Notes: a model not told the origin generated them from the sequence alone. Counted from the first letter of the stretch, positions 1-9,739 are shown. The stretch is DNA of 44,618 nt from Flavobacteriaceae bacterium UBA3611 (GCA_002375495.1 DFLU01000003.1:1-44618); one strand, 5' to 3'. Program-made: numbers and translations.

Positions 1-3000
1 CCTGCACAACGCTGCCCTGGTGCGCTACCACCAGACTGCCAGATACGTCGATGTTGCCCTGTGCTCTGATGTAACTGAGGGCGCCCACTGTGAGGGTCGC
101 ACTTCCGCCGATACTGATTGTACAGGCTTCTATGTCTCCATTCAATGCTGTGCTATAATCACCATTAATTACAACAGTATCGTCATTAGTTGGGGCACCA
201 ATAGGGCTCCAATTTGTTCCATCCCAAGTCTTTGTAATTCCAGAACAGGAAGAAACAAACGCACTGATACTTCCGAAGTAAAAAGTTCCGCCTATACCTG
301 TAAAATTACCTGTAACCGTAACATTACTTCCAAAACTTCCAATAATCGTACTCGATGTTTCAGCAATACTACTAGCGTTTCCACGCCCGATAAATAGATC
401 AGAATTTCTGTCTAAACCTGTGAGATTTTCCCAACCTAAAATTTCATCTTCAGTAAAATAGAACGTAATACTAGTATCTCCAGAGGCCACAGTTTTAGAA
501 GCTGCTATATTAAAAGTCTTATCAGCCACACGATTGGCACCTGTACTTCCATTATACGACTGCACTCCTGTTCCTGCTCTAGAAACAGCAATTGTAGCAC
601 AACCGTAATCATCTGACTGATTATTGGTAATAGCTGCCATAACATTATTTGTACTAAGATCGTAAGCGTATGCAGTACCTGTACCAGCAATATTTAGTTG
701 ATCTGCAGAACCTGTATTTACTGCTGTCTGTACATTTGTATTAAATTCACCTTCCAATAAAACATCGTCTATAGAAATATATTCTTCGTCATTGCAATTG
801 TGATGTCTAAAAATTAGATATCCTGTTTCTCCTATATATGGAGTCATATTGATTGTTTCCGTTTCAACTGCTTGATTGATAATACCCCCTGGTTTTACTT
901 GCGGACTCGCATTGATGGCTGCAAACGTGGAAATATCAGTTGCCCAGTAGACGGTATAATATTCTTCAAACCATGATTCTACTAATGTTGCTGGAGCCAC
1001 TTCGTATGTAAGCGTAGCAGATGTTAAGCCATTTGGTATTGTAATTTGCGGTGGTCCTACATAATTGTCGGGAAACAATATGGTGTTTGGACTTGTCCAA
1101 GACTGAGAAAATAATTTTTGGGATGTGAGATGTGCTGGGGGTCCAGGAGGTATACCAGAAGCCCACTGAAAACCATCTCCGTCTGCGTCTCCGAACAACC
1201 AACCCGTTGTTCCTGACTCAAAATCGTTAGAAAGCAATGTTTGTGTAGTTGAAATTGACGGTGCGCTGTCTGTACTAACAATCGTAAATGTGTGAGTATT
1301 CGCGCTTGGGTTTGCAGTAGCGTCACCCGACGTAGAAACCGTAAAATCTACAATAATGTTTTCATTTGCTTCTACAAGACCATCATGAAAAATTCGCAAG
1401 GTCATCACTTGGCTATTCGTTTCACCTGCTAAAAAGACTACACTATTCGTTAATAATTCAAAGTCTTCATCTGTAGTAGCCGTACTTGAGCCATTCACTG
1501 TAAAGTTCACGGTGGCGTCTTGAGATGGTGCTAACCCAATGGTTAACGGAATATCAATATCAGTAAAACAAGCAGTATCACTTTCGTTGGCACTTCCTGT
1601 GACACTAGCAAAACTAATTTCTGGTGCCGATGCTTCAATCTTATATGAGTAGATTCGAACACGACGATCTGGGTCTCCAGAATATTCAGAAGTTACCCAA
1701 AATGTTTTATCGTCTGACGGGTCAGTTACGCCCTGCCCGTAGTCTCCATATCGATCATTTGCAGTCACGGAGGTAGTTCCAGCTATCACCAAATTTTCTC
1801 CAAAAGCCATGGTGCCGAGGGGATCACTCGCCAATCTGCCTGTATAATATAACGACGGAAAAGTACTGGAGCCCGTTTTTGTATATCCAAGACCGATATT
1901 TCCGTCTTTATCCATGGTAATACAACCCATAAATACCGATTCTTTTTGTGCCACTGTTGCACCCGCTGGATCGGTAAAGGTACCTTCTTGGTACACTGTC
2001 CATGTGGCACCATTATCCAGACTTCTCAGTTCGACCCAACGAATACCAGATTTTTGAGTTCCATCTTGAATTTCGACCACCCAATTCATTACGATTGATT
2101 GATGGGTTCCGAATTCATACCAATGGCACATATTCATTACTGCTCCCACGATGGCATCGATACGATTTGAAGTTCCCGGTTGCTGTAAATTTGCAAATCC
2201 ACCAGCAATTAATGCATCAAAAGGGCTTGTATTGATTTGATTTTTACCTGAGATGGTAGAAGCCCCAATATTGTTCCAATCCATATCAATATTCCAAAGT
2301 CCGATATGGTCTGAACCTGATCCCCCAAAAAAAGCGTTGTCTTGATAAAAGACAATTTTTATATCACCTGTTGGTGTGACGTCTCTTTCTGAATGAACTG
2401 GGATTGGCGCGGCAAATCCGGCAGTACCTAAACCTGAAGGGGAAAAGCCTACAATTTCGGCACTTGCGTCACCAGCAAGCATTTTTGTTCTATTAAATGT
2501 ATATACCTTTTGTGCTCCTGTAAAATTTCCGGCGGCAACATAAGAATCTCCCCACACACCATAATGGGGATAGTCATTTCCGGCCCCAAGTTCAAATTCA
2601 TACACATTAAATGTACCTGTAGGGTCTGGAGTTGTAGAAATTCCGATTAAAAAAGCATTACCTCCTGGCAATTGAAATTGAGAGATAAACCATCGATCAG
2701 CTTGGCGGTCGTACATCACAACGGGATCTCCAGCATTTGCGGTACTGCCTGGCGCTTGAAGTGGGTTTGTCAGGTTTTTTGGGAAACCCGTTGCCATATT
2801 ACCTGATTTATCATACACGGCCCACTGACCGTTTTCCATAGTTACAATATGGTTGGGACCCACAGCCATAGAGGGATCTGGTGGTGAAACGTTGAGCCCT
2901 AAACCTTCAAAATTAACTATGGGTGCTCTATCTTCAGAAGCTCTGGTATAGGTTTCTGGACCGCAAATTAGGGGGTCAATATCTATATCGCTCGGTCCAG

Positions 3001-3283
3001 TAGCATTTAAGCGCGCTAATTTTCGCTGGCGCTTCGCACTCATGGGCTGCGGTGAGTCCCCATTTCCTTTTGGAACAACTTTACCCTCAAAAATGCTAGT
3101 ATCTAGATTTTGGGGCATGTCGCGTACGGGTTCAGATACAAAGAAATTTGTAGCATAAATTACCTTGGTTGGATTTTCACTAGGAATGTAACCTTGTGCG
3201 TAATCATCATAGGTGATCTGAGCACTTATGGAGGTGACCATTAAAAAAAGTGAAATAAACAGGAGTGTATTTTTCTTCATCAT
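1..3283 (-). CDS. Large secreted multidomain protein, 5' part only (C-terminus beyond the left edge)
   Basis: The minus frame is open from an ATG at 3283 (a second ATG follows at once) to the left edge, so at least 1094 residues are coded here. Residues 1-22 form a signal peptide ending in SISAQ. A region of about 110-540 has the look of secreted proteins with repeated Asp/Gly-rich turns (for example DPSMAVGPNHIVTMENGQW). About 553-658 resembles a Calx-beta domain (DEDFELLTNSVVFLAGE, then a NENIIVDFTV strand). About 682-846 resembles a choice-of-anchor J or MAM-like jelly roll (NDFESGTTGW). The last 100 residues (KTWDGTNWS, GGSATLTVGALSYI) match the linker type common in flavobacterial T9SS cargo. 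A C-terminal sorting domain is expected beyond the edge but cannot be seen. Role unknown; an extracellular adhesin or enzyme is an inference. Confidence 0.85.
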   Translation of the reverse strand, partial: MMKKNTLLFISLFLMVTSISAQITYDDYAQGYIPSENPTKVIYATNFFVSEPVRDMPQNLDTSIFEGKVVPKGNGDSPQPMSAKRQRKLARLNATGPSDIDIDPLICGPETYTRASEDRAPIVNFEGLGLNVSPPDPSMAVGPNHIVTMENGQWAVYDKSGNMATGFPKNLTNPLQAPGSTANAGDPVVMYDRQADRWFISQFQLPGGNAFLIGISTTPDPTGTFNVYEFELGAGNDYPHYGVWGDSYVAAGNFTGAQKVYTFNRTKMLAGDASAEIVGFSPSGLGTAGFAAPIPVHSERDVTPTGDIKIVFYQDNAFFGGSGSDHIGLWNIDMDWNNIGASTISGKNQINTSPFDALIAGGFANLQQPGTSNRIDAIVGAVMNMCHWYEFGTHQSIVMNWVVEIQDGTQKSGIRWVELRSLDNGATWTVYQEGTFTDPAGATVAQKESVFMGCITMDKDGNIGLGYTKTGSSTFPSLYYTGRLASDPLGTMAFGENLVIAGTTSVTANDRYGDYGQGVTDPSDDKTFWVTSEYSGDPDRRVRIYSYKIEASAPEISFASVTGSANESDTACFTDIDIPLTIGLAPSQDATVNFTVNGSSTATTDEDFELLTNSVVFLAGETNSQVMTLRIFHDGLVEANENIIVDFTVSTSGDATANPSANTHTFTIVSTDSAPSISTTQTLLSNDFESGTTGWLFGDADGDGFQWASGIPPGPPAHLTSQKLFSQSWTSPNTILFPDNYVGPPQITIPNGLTSATLTYEVAPATLVESWFEEYYTVYWATDISTFAAINASPQVKPGGIINQAVETETINMTPYIGETGYLIFRHHNCNDEEYISIDDVLLEGEFNTNVQTAVNTGSADQLNIAGTGTAYAYDLSTNNVMAAITNNQSDDYGCATIAVSRAGTGVQSYNGSTGANRVADKTFNIAASKTVASGDTSITFYFTEDEILGWENLTGLDRNSDLFIGRGNASSIAETSSTIIGSFGSNVTVTGNFTGIGGTFYFGSISAFVSSCSGITKTWDGTNWSPIGAPTNDDTVVINGDYSTALNGDIEACTISIGGSATLTVGALSYIRAQGNIDVSGSLVVAHQGSVVQ

Positions 3284-3444
3284 AGTTCCTAGTGTTTAAG
3301 ATAAACAGCTAATCATAAGCCATCTAAAAAATTGGTATGGACGAATAAAAATATAAATAAAATGCTAGTGGAAATATTCTTTGTTCAAAATACTTCAATT
3401 TTTCGATAAAGTGCATCATTAATCAGAAGTGATGTGGCCTACAA

Positions 3445-3480
3445 TAAAAAAACTGCTTCCAACCTAAGCTGAAAGCAGTT
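3445..3480 (-). terminator. Intrinsic terminator of the nqr operon
   Basis: On the minus strand an 8-bp perfect stem (AACTGCTT with AAGCAGTT, 3473-3480 with 3451-3458) is followed at once by a T run. It lies 22 bases past the nqrF stop, so it closes the nqrA-F transcript. Confidence 0.85.
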
Positions 3481-3502
3481 ATATTAATTGGTTCTATAAA
3501 AA

Positions 3503-4810
3503 TTATCCTCCGAAATCGTCAAATCTGATATTCTCATCTGGAATACCAAAATCTTCGCCCATTTTCTGAACGGCTTGGTTCATTAATGGCGGTCCGCAGA
3601 AATACAATTCGATATCTTCAGGGGCTTCATGGTGGTTTAAATAGTTGTCTATCACCACTTGGTGGATAAATCCAACAAACCCGTCGCCTGGTGCATCGAG
3701 CGATTCTTTCACTTTCCAGTTATCTTCTTCCAACGGTTCTGAAAGCGCTAGATAAAATTTGAAGTTCGGAAATTCATCTTCTAATTGTTGGAAGTGGTCT
3801 AAGTAAAACAATTCTCGCTTAGAACGCCCACCGTACCAATACGTTACCTTTCGTCCCGTACGTAATGTTTTAAATAAATGGTACAAGTGCGAACGCATGG
3901 GAGCCATTCCTGCTCCACCACCTACGTACAACATTTCAGCTTCTGAGTGGTTGATAAAGAATTCGCCATAAGGTCCTGAAATAACTACCTTATCACCTGG
4001 TTTTTGAGCAAAAATAAAAGAGGAAGCAATACCTGGGTTCACTTGCATCCATTGGTTTTTAGCACGGTCCCATGGCGGAGTCGCAATACGAACATTCAGC
4101 ATAATCTCACGTCCTTCGGCTGGGTAAGAAGCCATAGAGTAGGCTCTTTCAACCGTTTCATTATTTTTCATCACCAACGGCCACAAACCAAATTTGTCCC
4201 ACTCGGCCTGAAACTTATCTGGTGTATCGTGTTCTTCAGGATGGGCAGTGATATCCATATCCTCGTACTTGATCTCGCAAGGCGGAATTTCAATTTGGAT
4301 ATATCCTCCTGCCTTGTAGTTCATATCTTCAGGAATTTCTACCACAAATTCTTTAATGAACGACGCTACGTTGTAATTACGTACTACGGTAGCATCCCAC
4401 TTTTTAATTCCGAAAACTTCTTCGGGAATGTGAATGTTCATGTCCTGTTTTACCTTAACTTGGCAAGACAGACGTGCTCCTTCTTTCAATTCTTTTCTGC
4501 TGAAATGGGGTGTTTCTGTAGGCAATGCCTCTCCTCCACCTTCCAATACGTGGCATTCGCACTGAATACATGTTCCACCACCACCGCAAGCTGATGGCAA
4601 GAATATTTTATTGCTTCCGAGGGTAGAAAGTAAGGTTCCCCCACTCTCCACTTCGATTTTCTTTTCATCATTAATAGTGATGGTCACGGGCCCAGAAGGA
4701 GACAGTTTTTGCTTGGTAAACAACAAAAGTGCTACCAATAAAAGTGTTAAGACCAAAAATGCAACCACTGTGGCGGCTACGACTCCAATTGTACTTGCTG
4801 CTAAAAACAT
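3503..4810 (-). CDS. nqrF: Na+-translocating NADH:quinone reductase subunit F
   Basis: NqrF is the electron entry subunit of Na+-NQR. It oxidises NADH through FAD and a 2Fe-2S cluster and passes electrons to the membrane subunits. The 435-residue protein, normal for the family, starts with one membrane helix (about 8-31). The ferredoxin-type cluster ligands are C75, C81, C84 and C116 (C-x5-C-x2-C). The FAD-binding RAYSMAS is at 222-228, the NAD-binding GGGAGMAPMRS at 297-307, and YFCGPPLM lies near the C-terminus. It is the last gene of the nqrA-F operon, one base after the nqrE stop, and is followed by a terminator. Confidence 0.98.
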   Translation of the reverse strand: MFLAASTIGVVAATVVAFLVLTLLLVALLLFTKQKLSPSGPVTITINDEKKIEVESGGTLLSTLGSNKIFLPSACGGGGTCIQCECHVLEGGGEALPTETPHFSRKELKEGARLSCQVKVKQDMNIHIPEEVFGIKKWDATVVRNYNVASFIKEFVVEIPEDMNYKAGGYIQIEIPPCEIKYEDMDITAHPEEHDTPDKFQAEWDKFGLWPLVMKNNETVERAYSMASYPAEGREIMLNVRIATPPWDRAKNQWMQVNPGIASSFIFAQKPGDKVVISGPYGEFFINHSEAEMLYVGGGAGMAPMRSHLYHLFKTLRTGRKVTYWYGGRSKRELFYLDHFQQLEDEFPNFKFYLALSEPLEEDNWKVKESLDAPGDGFVGFIHQVVIDNYLNHHEAPEDIELYFCGPPLMNQAVQKMGEDFGIPDENIRFDDFGG

Positions 4811-4811
4811 A

Positions 4812-5555
4812 CTATTGCTGTGTTAATTCTGAAACTTCAATCTGAGCGGTTTCTTTTTCAATATTTTCAATCGTTTCCGACTCTATCTGCATCCCGATAT
4901 TATCAGGATTTTCGTCTAATGAAGGTGTTTCTTCATCACCTCCTGTTAGCATTCCACCGAAACTCATAAAACCAATGGCCATTAAGCCTGTGATGATAAA
5001 CGTAATTCCCAATCCTCTAAGCGGCGCAGGAACGTTACTATAACGTATTTTTTCACGGATGGCTGCAATCGCAATAATTGCCAAGAACCAGCCAATACCT
5101 GAGCTAAATCCATAATTTAATGCAAGATCGAAAGAAGCGATATCTCTAGACTGCATAAATAATGATCCTCCTAAAATAGCACAGTTTACCGCAATAAGTG
5201 GTAAAAAGATACCTAATGAGTTATATAGGGAGGGTGAAAATTTTTCTACAATAATCTCTACCAACTGCACCATGGTTGCAATGGTTGCGATGAAAAGGAT
5301 AAACGATAAGAAGCTAAGGTCATAATCTGCAAATTCTTCTCCCAACCACGTTAAGGCTCCTTCTTGAAGAATATATTGGTCTAATAACCAGTTTAAGGGA
5401 ACGGTAACCGTTAGTACAAAAATCACAGCAGCTCCTAAACCAACCGCAGTACTCACCTTTTTAGATACGGCAAGGTACGAACACATACCCAAGAAGTATG
5501 CAAAGACCATGTTATCTACGAAAATGGATTTAAAAAATAATTCTATATGTTCCAT
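4812..5555 (-). CDS. nqrE: Na+-translocating NADH:quinone reductase subunit E
   Basis: This integral membrane subunit, homologous to NqrD and RnfA, takes part in electron and Na+ transfer. About six hydrophobic helices fill residues 1-200, with the conserved start MEHIELFFKSIFVDNMVF and the half-helix region NCAILGGSLF. The protein has 247 residues, whereas the core family is close to 200. The extra C-terminal tail of about 45 residues (from about 203) is acidic and hydrophilic (GGDEETPSLDENPDN, IENIEKETAQIE). The tail is seen directly; whether it is lineage-wide cannot be judged here. The gene sits between nqrD (74 bases upstream) and nqrF. Confidence 0.97.
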   Translation of the reverse strand: MEHIELFFKSIFVDNMVFAYFLGMCSYLAVSKKVSTAVGLGAAVIFVLTVTVPLNWLLDQYILQEGALTWLGEEFADYDLSFLSFILFIATIATMVQLVEIIVEKFSPSLYNSLGIFLPLIAVNCAILGGSLFMQSRDIASFDLALNYGFSSGIGWFLAIIAIAAIREKIRYSNVPAPLRGLGITFIITGLMAIGFMSFGGMLTGGDEETPSLDENPDNIGMQIESETIENIEKETAQIEVSELTQQ

Positions 5556-5569
5556 AGTATTTTAGTATT

Positions 5570-5596
5570 CAGTTGTCAGTTACAGTTTTCAGTAGG
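5570..5596. repeat. Degenerate heptamer mini-array between nqrD and nqrE
   Basis: Four near-identical units follow each other: cagttgt, cagtta, cagtttt, cagtagg. The spacing is seven bases, with one six-base unit. It lies inside the nqr operon in the 74-base nqrD-nqrE gap. Confidence 0.6.
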
Positions 5597-5629
5597 TTAG
5601 CTGCCCACTACTGCTGCTACTGTAGACTT

Positions 5630-6277
5630 TTAATTTTCTTCAATTAATGCTTTGTTTCGGCTACGTTGTACCCAGATAATGATTCCTACCACAATAAGTG
5701 CCATAGGAGGCAATACCATAAATCCGTTGTTTTCATATCCTATTGCGTACAACCCAGTTTTTGCTACAGGGTCTCCCAATACTTTAAAACCGAACAGCGT
5801 TCCACTTCCTAGTAATTCACGGAAGAAACCAACAATGATCAATATCACTCCGTATCCGGCGGCATTTCCAATTCCGTCTAAGAACGATCTCCACACCCCA
5901 TTACCTAAGGCAAAAGCTTCAAAACGCCCCATGATAATACAGTTGGTGATAATTAGACCAATAAATACGGAAAGTTCCTTACTCAATTCGTAGGCAAATG
6001 CTTTTAACACTTGGTCTACAATAATTACTAAGGTTGCTACTACAATTAGCTGAACGATAATTCGAATTTTTGATGGTATAATGTTCCGCATCAAGGAAAT
6101 CACGACATTCCCCACACCCATTACAAACAGTACTGAAACCGCCATTACGATGGAAGGTTTTAGCTGTGCGGTAATTGCCAAGGCAGAACAGATTCCGAGA
6201 ACCTGAATGGTGATCGGGTTGTCATCTGCCAACGGATCTAGGATGAGTTTTCTATCTTTTTTTGAAAGTAATCCCAT
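5630..6277 (-). CDS. nqrD: Na+-translocating NADH:quinone reductase subunit D
   Basis: NqrD is a polytopic membrane subunit paired with NqrE in the Na+-NQR core. The 215-residue protein begins MGLLSKKDRKLILDPLADDN, a typical NqrD start, and has about six hydrophobic helices. The conserved NCIIMGRFEAFALGN segment lies at about 111-125, with a Cys expected to take part in the membrane iron centre shared with NqrE. The start lies three bases after the nqrC stop, so translation is probably coupled. Confidence 0.97.
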   Translation of the reverse strand: MGLLSKKDRKLILDPLADDNPITIQVLGICSALAITAQLKPSIVMAVSVLFVMGVGNVVISLMRNIIPSKIRIIVQLIVVATLVIIVDQVLKAFAYELSKELSVFIGLIITNCIIMGRFEAFALGNGVWRSFLDGIGNAAGYGVILIIVGFFRELLGSGTLFGFKVLGDPVAKTGLYAIGYENNGFMVLPPMALIVVGIIIWVQRSRNKALIEEN

Positions 6278-6280
6278 GTG

Positions 6281-7030
6281 TTATTGGTTTAATGATTTAA
6301 AGTACGGAACGTACAGTTTAATATCTTTTCTAAGCATTGCAGACACCCCATCTCCTGTAATAGTAGCACCGGCAAGCGCATCTACCTGGTTGTCTGTAGT
6401 ATCTTTGTTTAACGGATCGTTGTTTCCTTTGGCTACTTCAATACCTTCAAAAGCATTTCCGTTTAGAAATTTTTCACCCGTGAAATCATCCATAAAATAG
6501 CGCTGCTTTATTTCTGCACCCAAACCAGGAGTTTCCCCTTTGTGGTCGAAGTACACGCCTTGAACGGTCATCGATTTGTCTACGGCTACAAAGCCCCAGA
6601 TGGCATCCCAAAGTCCTTTTCCGCGCACTGGAATTACGTAGACTTCTTTACCGTCTTTCTCGCCCACAAAAAGCGGAAGCTTTCTTTGGTAATCAGGATC
6701 TTTCGCCTTTGTTTCTTCTTTTTTAAGGTCAATCAGGTATGCTTCATCGTTTTCCTTTACATCATCACCCTGAATCACTAATTGTTTGGTGATGTATTTA
6801 TTGAACTCTTCTTCCACCCTATCGGTTGGAATAAAAGCAACATCACTATCACCTTCGTTATCATTTACGTTCATTGCATACAGAATGTTCTGTTGCTTTT
6901 CAAACTTTTCATTTGCCTTGATCATCGGTTTTAAACCACTGGCAAAACCAGCCAGTAACGATCCTACCACCACTACCATGATGACAGCAAAAATGACGGT
7001 ATAACTATTTTTATCTGTGTTAATTGCCAT
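6281..7030 (-). CDS. nqrC: Na+-translocating NADH:quinone reductase subunit C
   Basis: NqrC carries a covalently bound FMN in the Na+-NQR electron chain. The 249-residue protein has one N-terminal membrane helix (about 11-30) and a large outside domain. The FMN attachment motif is seen as AGATIT at 220-225, with T223 the likely flavin-linked residue. The usual Ser before GAT is Ala here. The GETPGLGAEI segment (about 165-174) is also conserved in NqrC. Spacing is two bases after the nqrB stop and three bases before nqrD. Confidence 0.97.
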   Translation of the reverse strand: MAINTDKNSYTVIFAVIMVVVVGSLLAGFASGLKPMIKANEKFEKQQNILYAMNVNDNEGDSDVAFIPTDRVEEEFNKYITKQLVIQGDDVKENDEAYLIDLKKEETKAKDPDYQRKLPLFVGEKDGKEVYVIPVRGKGLWDAIWGFVAVDKSMTVQGVYFDHKGETPGLGAEIKQRYFMDDFTGEKFLNGNAFEGIEVAKGNNDPLNKDTTDNQVDALAGATITGDGVSAMLRKDIKLYVPYFKSLNQ

Positions 7031-7032
7031 GC

Positions 7033-8250
7033 TTACGCGGTTTTAACTTTTAGACGTTTTGCTCTTCTCTTTATATTTCCTTGTAACACATAGTGATCTA
7101 TGGTTGGTGCAAATACGTTCATTAATAATATTGCCAAGAAAACTCCTTCTGGATAGGCTGGGTTAAATACCCGAATCAAAATCGATATAAAACCAATCAG
7201 AAATCCATAAATCCATTTCCCCTTATTGGTTTGGCTAGCAGTAACAGGGTCTGTTGCCATATATACTGCTCCAAATAAAATACTTCCTATAATAAGGTGT
7301 TGCCAGAACGGTACGTTCATCAAGCCGAAGAATTTCGAACTCTCACCAATCCAACCTGCAGAAACTACGCCGTTAAAAATAAGTCCCATAGTTAGGGCTC
7401 CTACCAACGTACTGAAGATGATTCGCCAACTTCCAATCTTGGTAAAGATCAAGATTAAGGCTCCTACAATGATTAGCAATTTAGATGTTTCTCCTACTGA
7501 ACCTGGGATAAATCCCCAGAACATATCCCAATAGTCATAGACCACCGAATTGTTTTGGGCATAGCTACCTAAGATGGTCTCTCCCGAGATTGCATCAACA
7601 TCGGCACCCGCCATGATTTCTTTTTGTCTGTCTACCGCTCCATGTACCCAAACTTTATCACCACTCATCCATGTTGGATAGGCAAAGAATAAAAAGGCCC
7701 GTATGGTTAGTGCAGGGTTCAAGATATTCATTCCCGTTCCTCCAAAAACTTCTTTTCCAATCACCACACCGAAGATAACGGCTACTGCCAGCATCCATAG
7801 TGGAATATCGATAGGAACAATTAATGGAACCAACATTCCTGTTACTAGGTATCCTTCTTCAACCTCATGTCCTTTAATAACCGCAAAAACGAACTCAACC
7901 GCAAGACCTACTCCGTAAGACACTAGCACTAATGGAAGTACGGTCCAGCACCCCATGATAAAGTTATCCCACGTAAAAAAGTTTGCAACGGGTGCCAGCC
8001 TCAAAGTTTCGTCAAGCGCTGCATAATGCTGGTATCCAGCATTAAATATCCCGAAAATCAAACAAGGCACCAATGCCATAATCACGACATTCATGGTACG
8101 CTTTAAATCGTCTGCCGCTTTAATATGGGTACCGTTATGTGTGGTCTCATTCGGTAAATACAAAAAGGTATGGAGCGCATTAAATGCTGGCGCCATCTTC
8201 GTACCCTTGTATTTTTCCTTCAGCGTATGTAATTTTTGTTTCAATCCCAT
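7033..8250 (-). CDS. nqrB: Na+-translocating NADH:quinone reductase subunit B
   Basis: NqrB is the main membrane subunit. It binds covalent FMN and riboflavin and forms part of the Na+ path and quinone site. The 405 residues contain about ten hydrophobic helices. The conserved GKEVFGGTGMNILNPALTIR lies at 165-184 and the MATDPVTASQTNKGKWIYG region is near 325-345. The expected FMN-threonine motif SGAT appears as SGET at 222-225, leaving T225 as the candidate flavin site; the Ala-to-Glu change is noted separately. The gene follows nqrA after 72 bases. Confidence 0.97.
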   Translation of the reverse strand: MGLKQKLHTLKEKYKGTKMAPAFNALHTFLYLPNETTHNGTHIKAADDLKRTMNVVIMALVPCLIFGIFNAGYQHYAALDETLRLAPVANFFTWDNFIMGCWTVLPLVLVSYGVGLAVEFVFAVIKGHEVEEGYLVTGMLVPLIVPIDIPLWMLAVAVIFGVVIGKEVFGGTGMNILNPALTIRAFLFFAYPTWMSGDKVWVHGAVDRQKEIMAGADVDAISGETILGSYAQNNSVVYDYWDMFWGFIPGSVGETSKLLIIVGALILIFTKIGSWRIIFSTLVGALTMGLIFNGVVSAGWIGESSKFFGLMNVPFWQHLIIGSILFGAVYMATDPVTASQTNKGKWIYGFLIGFISILIRVFNPAYPEGVFLAILLMNVFAPTIDHYVLQGNIKRRAKRLKVKTA

Positions 8251-8322
8251 ATACTACTTATTTTTCATTTCTTCAAAATGAATAATTGTGTTTTATTTTT
8301 CCTTTCGTTCCTCAATGAATAA

Positions 8323-9675
8323 TTATCCAATTTCTTTATACATTAAATCCAAGCCGTTTCTAATAATCTGCTGGTGTGGTTGTTTCGACACACAAATAAA
8401 TTCTGTGAGTGCGAAATCTTCTGGAGCAACCTCGTACATCCCCAGTGCTTCCATGGCATCTAAATCTTGTACCATACAAGCTTTTAGAATCTGCAACGGA
8501 TAAATATCTAGCGGAAATACCTCTTCATAACTACCTGTTACCACAAAGGCTCTGTGCTCACCATTTGTATTGGTATCGAGCTCAAATTTTTTGTTTGGTG
8601 TCATCCAGGAGAATGTCAGTGCCCTTGAGTTTGAGATTTTATTAAAAATTGGCTTGTTCCAACCAAAAAACTCATAATCATCTCCTTCAGGAATCACAGT
8701 TACAGTATTGTCATAATACCCTAAATGTTGTTTTGGAGAAATTTGAGTTCCAGTTAAGACATCACCACTGATTACCCGAACATTTTCTTCATTTAAACCA
8801 CTATCGTACACGAAGGTTGAAACTTCTGCACCGATTTTCGTAGTATAATATTTAGGTGTTTTAACAGAAGATCCCACAAGCGCGATGATTCGTTCTGCAT
8901 TAAACTTACCAGTTAAGAGCAATTCACCAATAATTACCAAATCCTGTGCAGCAACAGTCCATACCGTTTCACCTTTGTTTACAGGAGCAATCATTGCGAT
9001 TTGCGTGCCCACATTACCAGCAGGGTGTTTTCCTTTTACAGTGTGCACCACCGCATCCTTTACTCCTTTTAATGGCGAACTCCCGTCATTGCATATACCA
9101 ATATGTACTGCTCCAGACGTCATTTTACTTAACGCTGTTACTGCGGCTTGCAACTCAGCTTCTTTACCTTTTAGCGTAAAATCTAAATCGGCAGCCAAGG
9201 GTGCTGTAGTATAGCCCGAAATAAAAATATCTCTAGGTGTTACTTCCGGGTTTGCGACAACATGATACGGGCGCTGCTTTATGAATGGCCAACAACCGTT
9301 ATCGAGCAAATGCTTTTTGATTGTTTCAGCATCAGAAGTTTCTACATTCAATACACCTGCATCTTTAAAGGTATCTTGCGGATCGGCTTCAATCAGCAAC
9401 CGAGTAATTACCCGTTTTGCACCGCGCTCTATTGCGGTTAGCGTTCCGCTAACTGGCGACGCAAACTTGATATCTTCATTGTCTTTTGAATAGAAAATGG
9501 TCTCTCCTGCTTGAAGTTTGCCTCCTTCTTTCACAACCATCTTTGGCGTGATTAAATGGAAGTCGGCTGGTCTTATGGCGAACGTTCGTGAACGTGGAGC
9601 TTTAGAAAGAGTTTTTTCTGCTTCGCCTTTTAGTTTAATCGTAAGACCTTTTTTAATCTTAATGTCTTTGGACAT
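8323..9675 (-). CDS. nqrA: Na+-translocating NADH:quinone reductase subunit A
   Basis: NqrA is the peripheral cytoplasmic subunit at the start of the Na+-NQR operon and contributes to the quinone-binding region. The 450-residue length and start MSKDIKIKKGLTIKLKGEAE are typical. The family core is clear in the FAIRPADFHLITPKMVVKEG region (about 31-50) and in ADPQDTFKDAGVL. The gene heads the six-gene operon and has a good Bacteroidota promoter about 65 bases upstream. It is divergent from the T9SS plug gene. Confidence 0.97.
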   Translation of the reverse strand: MSKDIKIKKGLTIKLKGEAEKTLSKAPRSRTFAIRPADFHLITPKMVVKEGGKLQAGETIFYSKDNEDIKFASPVSGTLTAIERGAKRVITRLLIEADPQDTFKDAGVLNVETSDAETIKKHLLDNGCWPFIKQRPYHVVANPEVTPRDIFISGYTTAPLAADLDFTLKGKEAELQAAVTALSKMTSGAVHIGICNDGSSPLKGVKDAVVHTVKGKHPAGNVGTQIAMIAPVNKGETVWTVAAQDLVIIGELLLTGKFNAERIIALVGSSVKTPKYYTTKIGAEVSTFVYDSGLNEENVRVISGDVLTGTQISPKQHLGYYDNTVTVIPEGDDYEFFGWNKPIFNKISNSRALTFSWMTPNKKFELDTNTNGEHRAFVVTGSYEEVFPLDIYPLQILKACMVQDLDAMEALGMYEVAPEDFALTEFICVSKQPHQQIIRNGLDLMYKEIG

Positions 9676-9739
9676 AGGATAGTTGTGTTAAAATTGCCTT
9701 TGTACCCCATAGCCCTGACTGGGCTCAAATTCGGGTGTG

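Noticed and set aside
20..397. Open frame of 125 codons on the plus strand
   Set aside because: It is antisense to the large secreted protein and its translation is rich in Cys, Thr and Ser with no domain. The minus frame is continuous.
4004..4594. Open frame of 196 codons on the plus strand
   Set aside because: It lies wholly antisense to nqrF, whose protein is a full family match.
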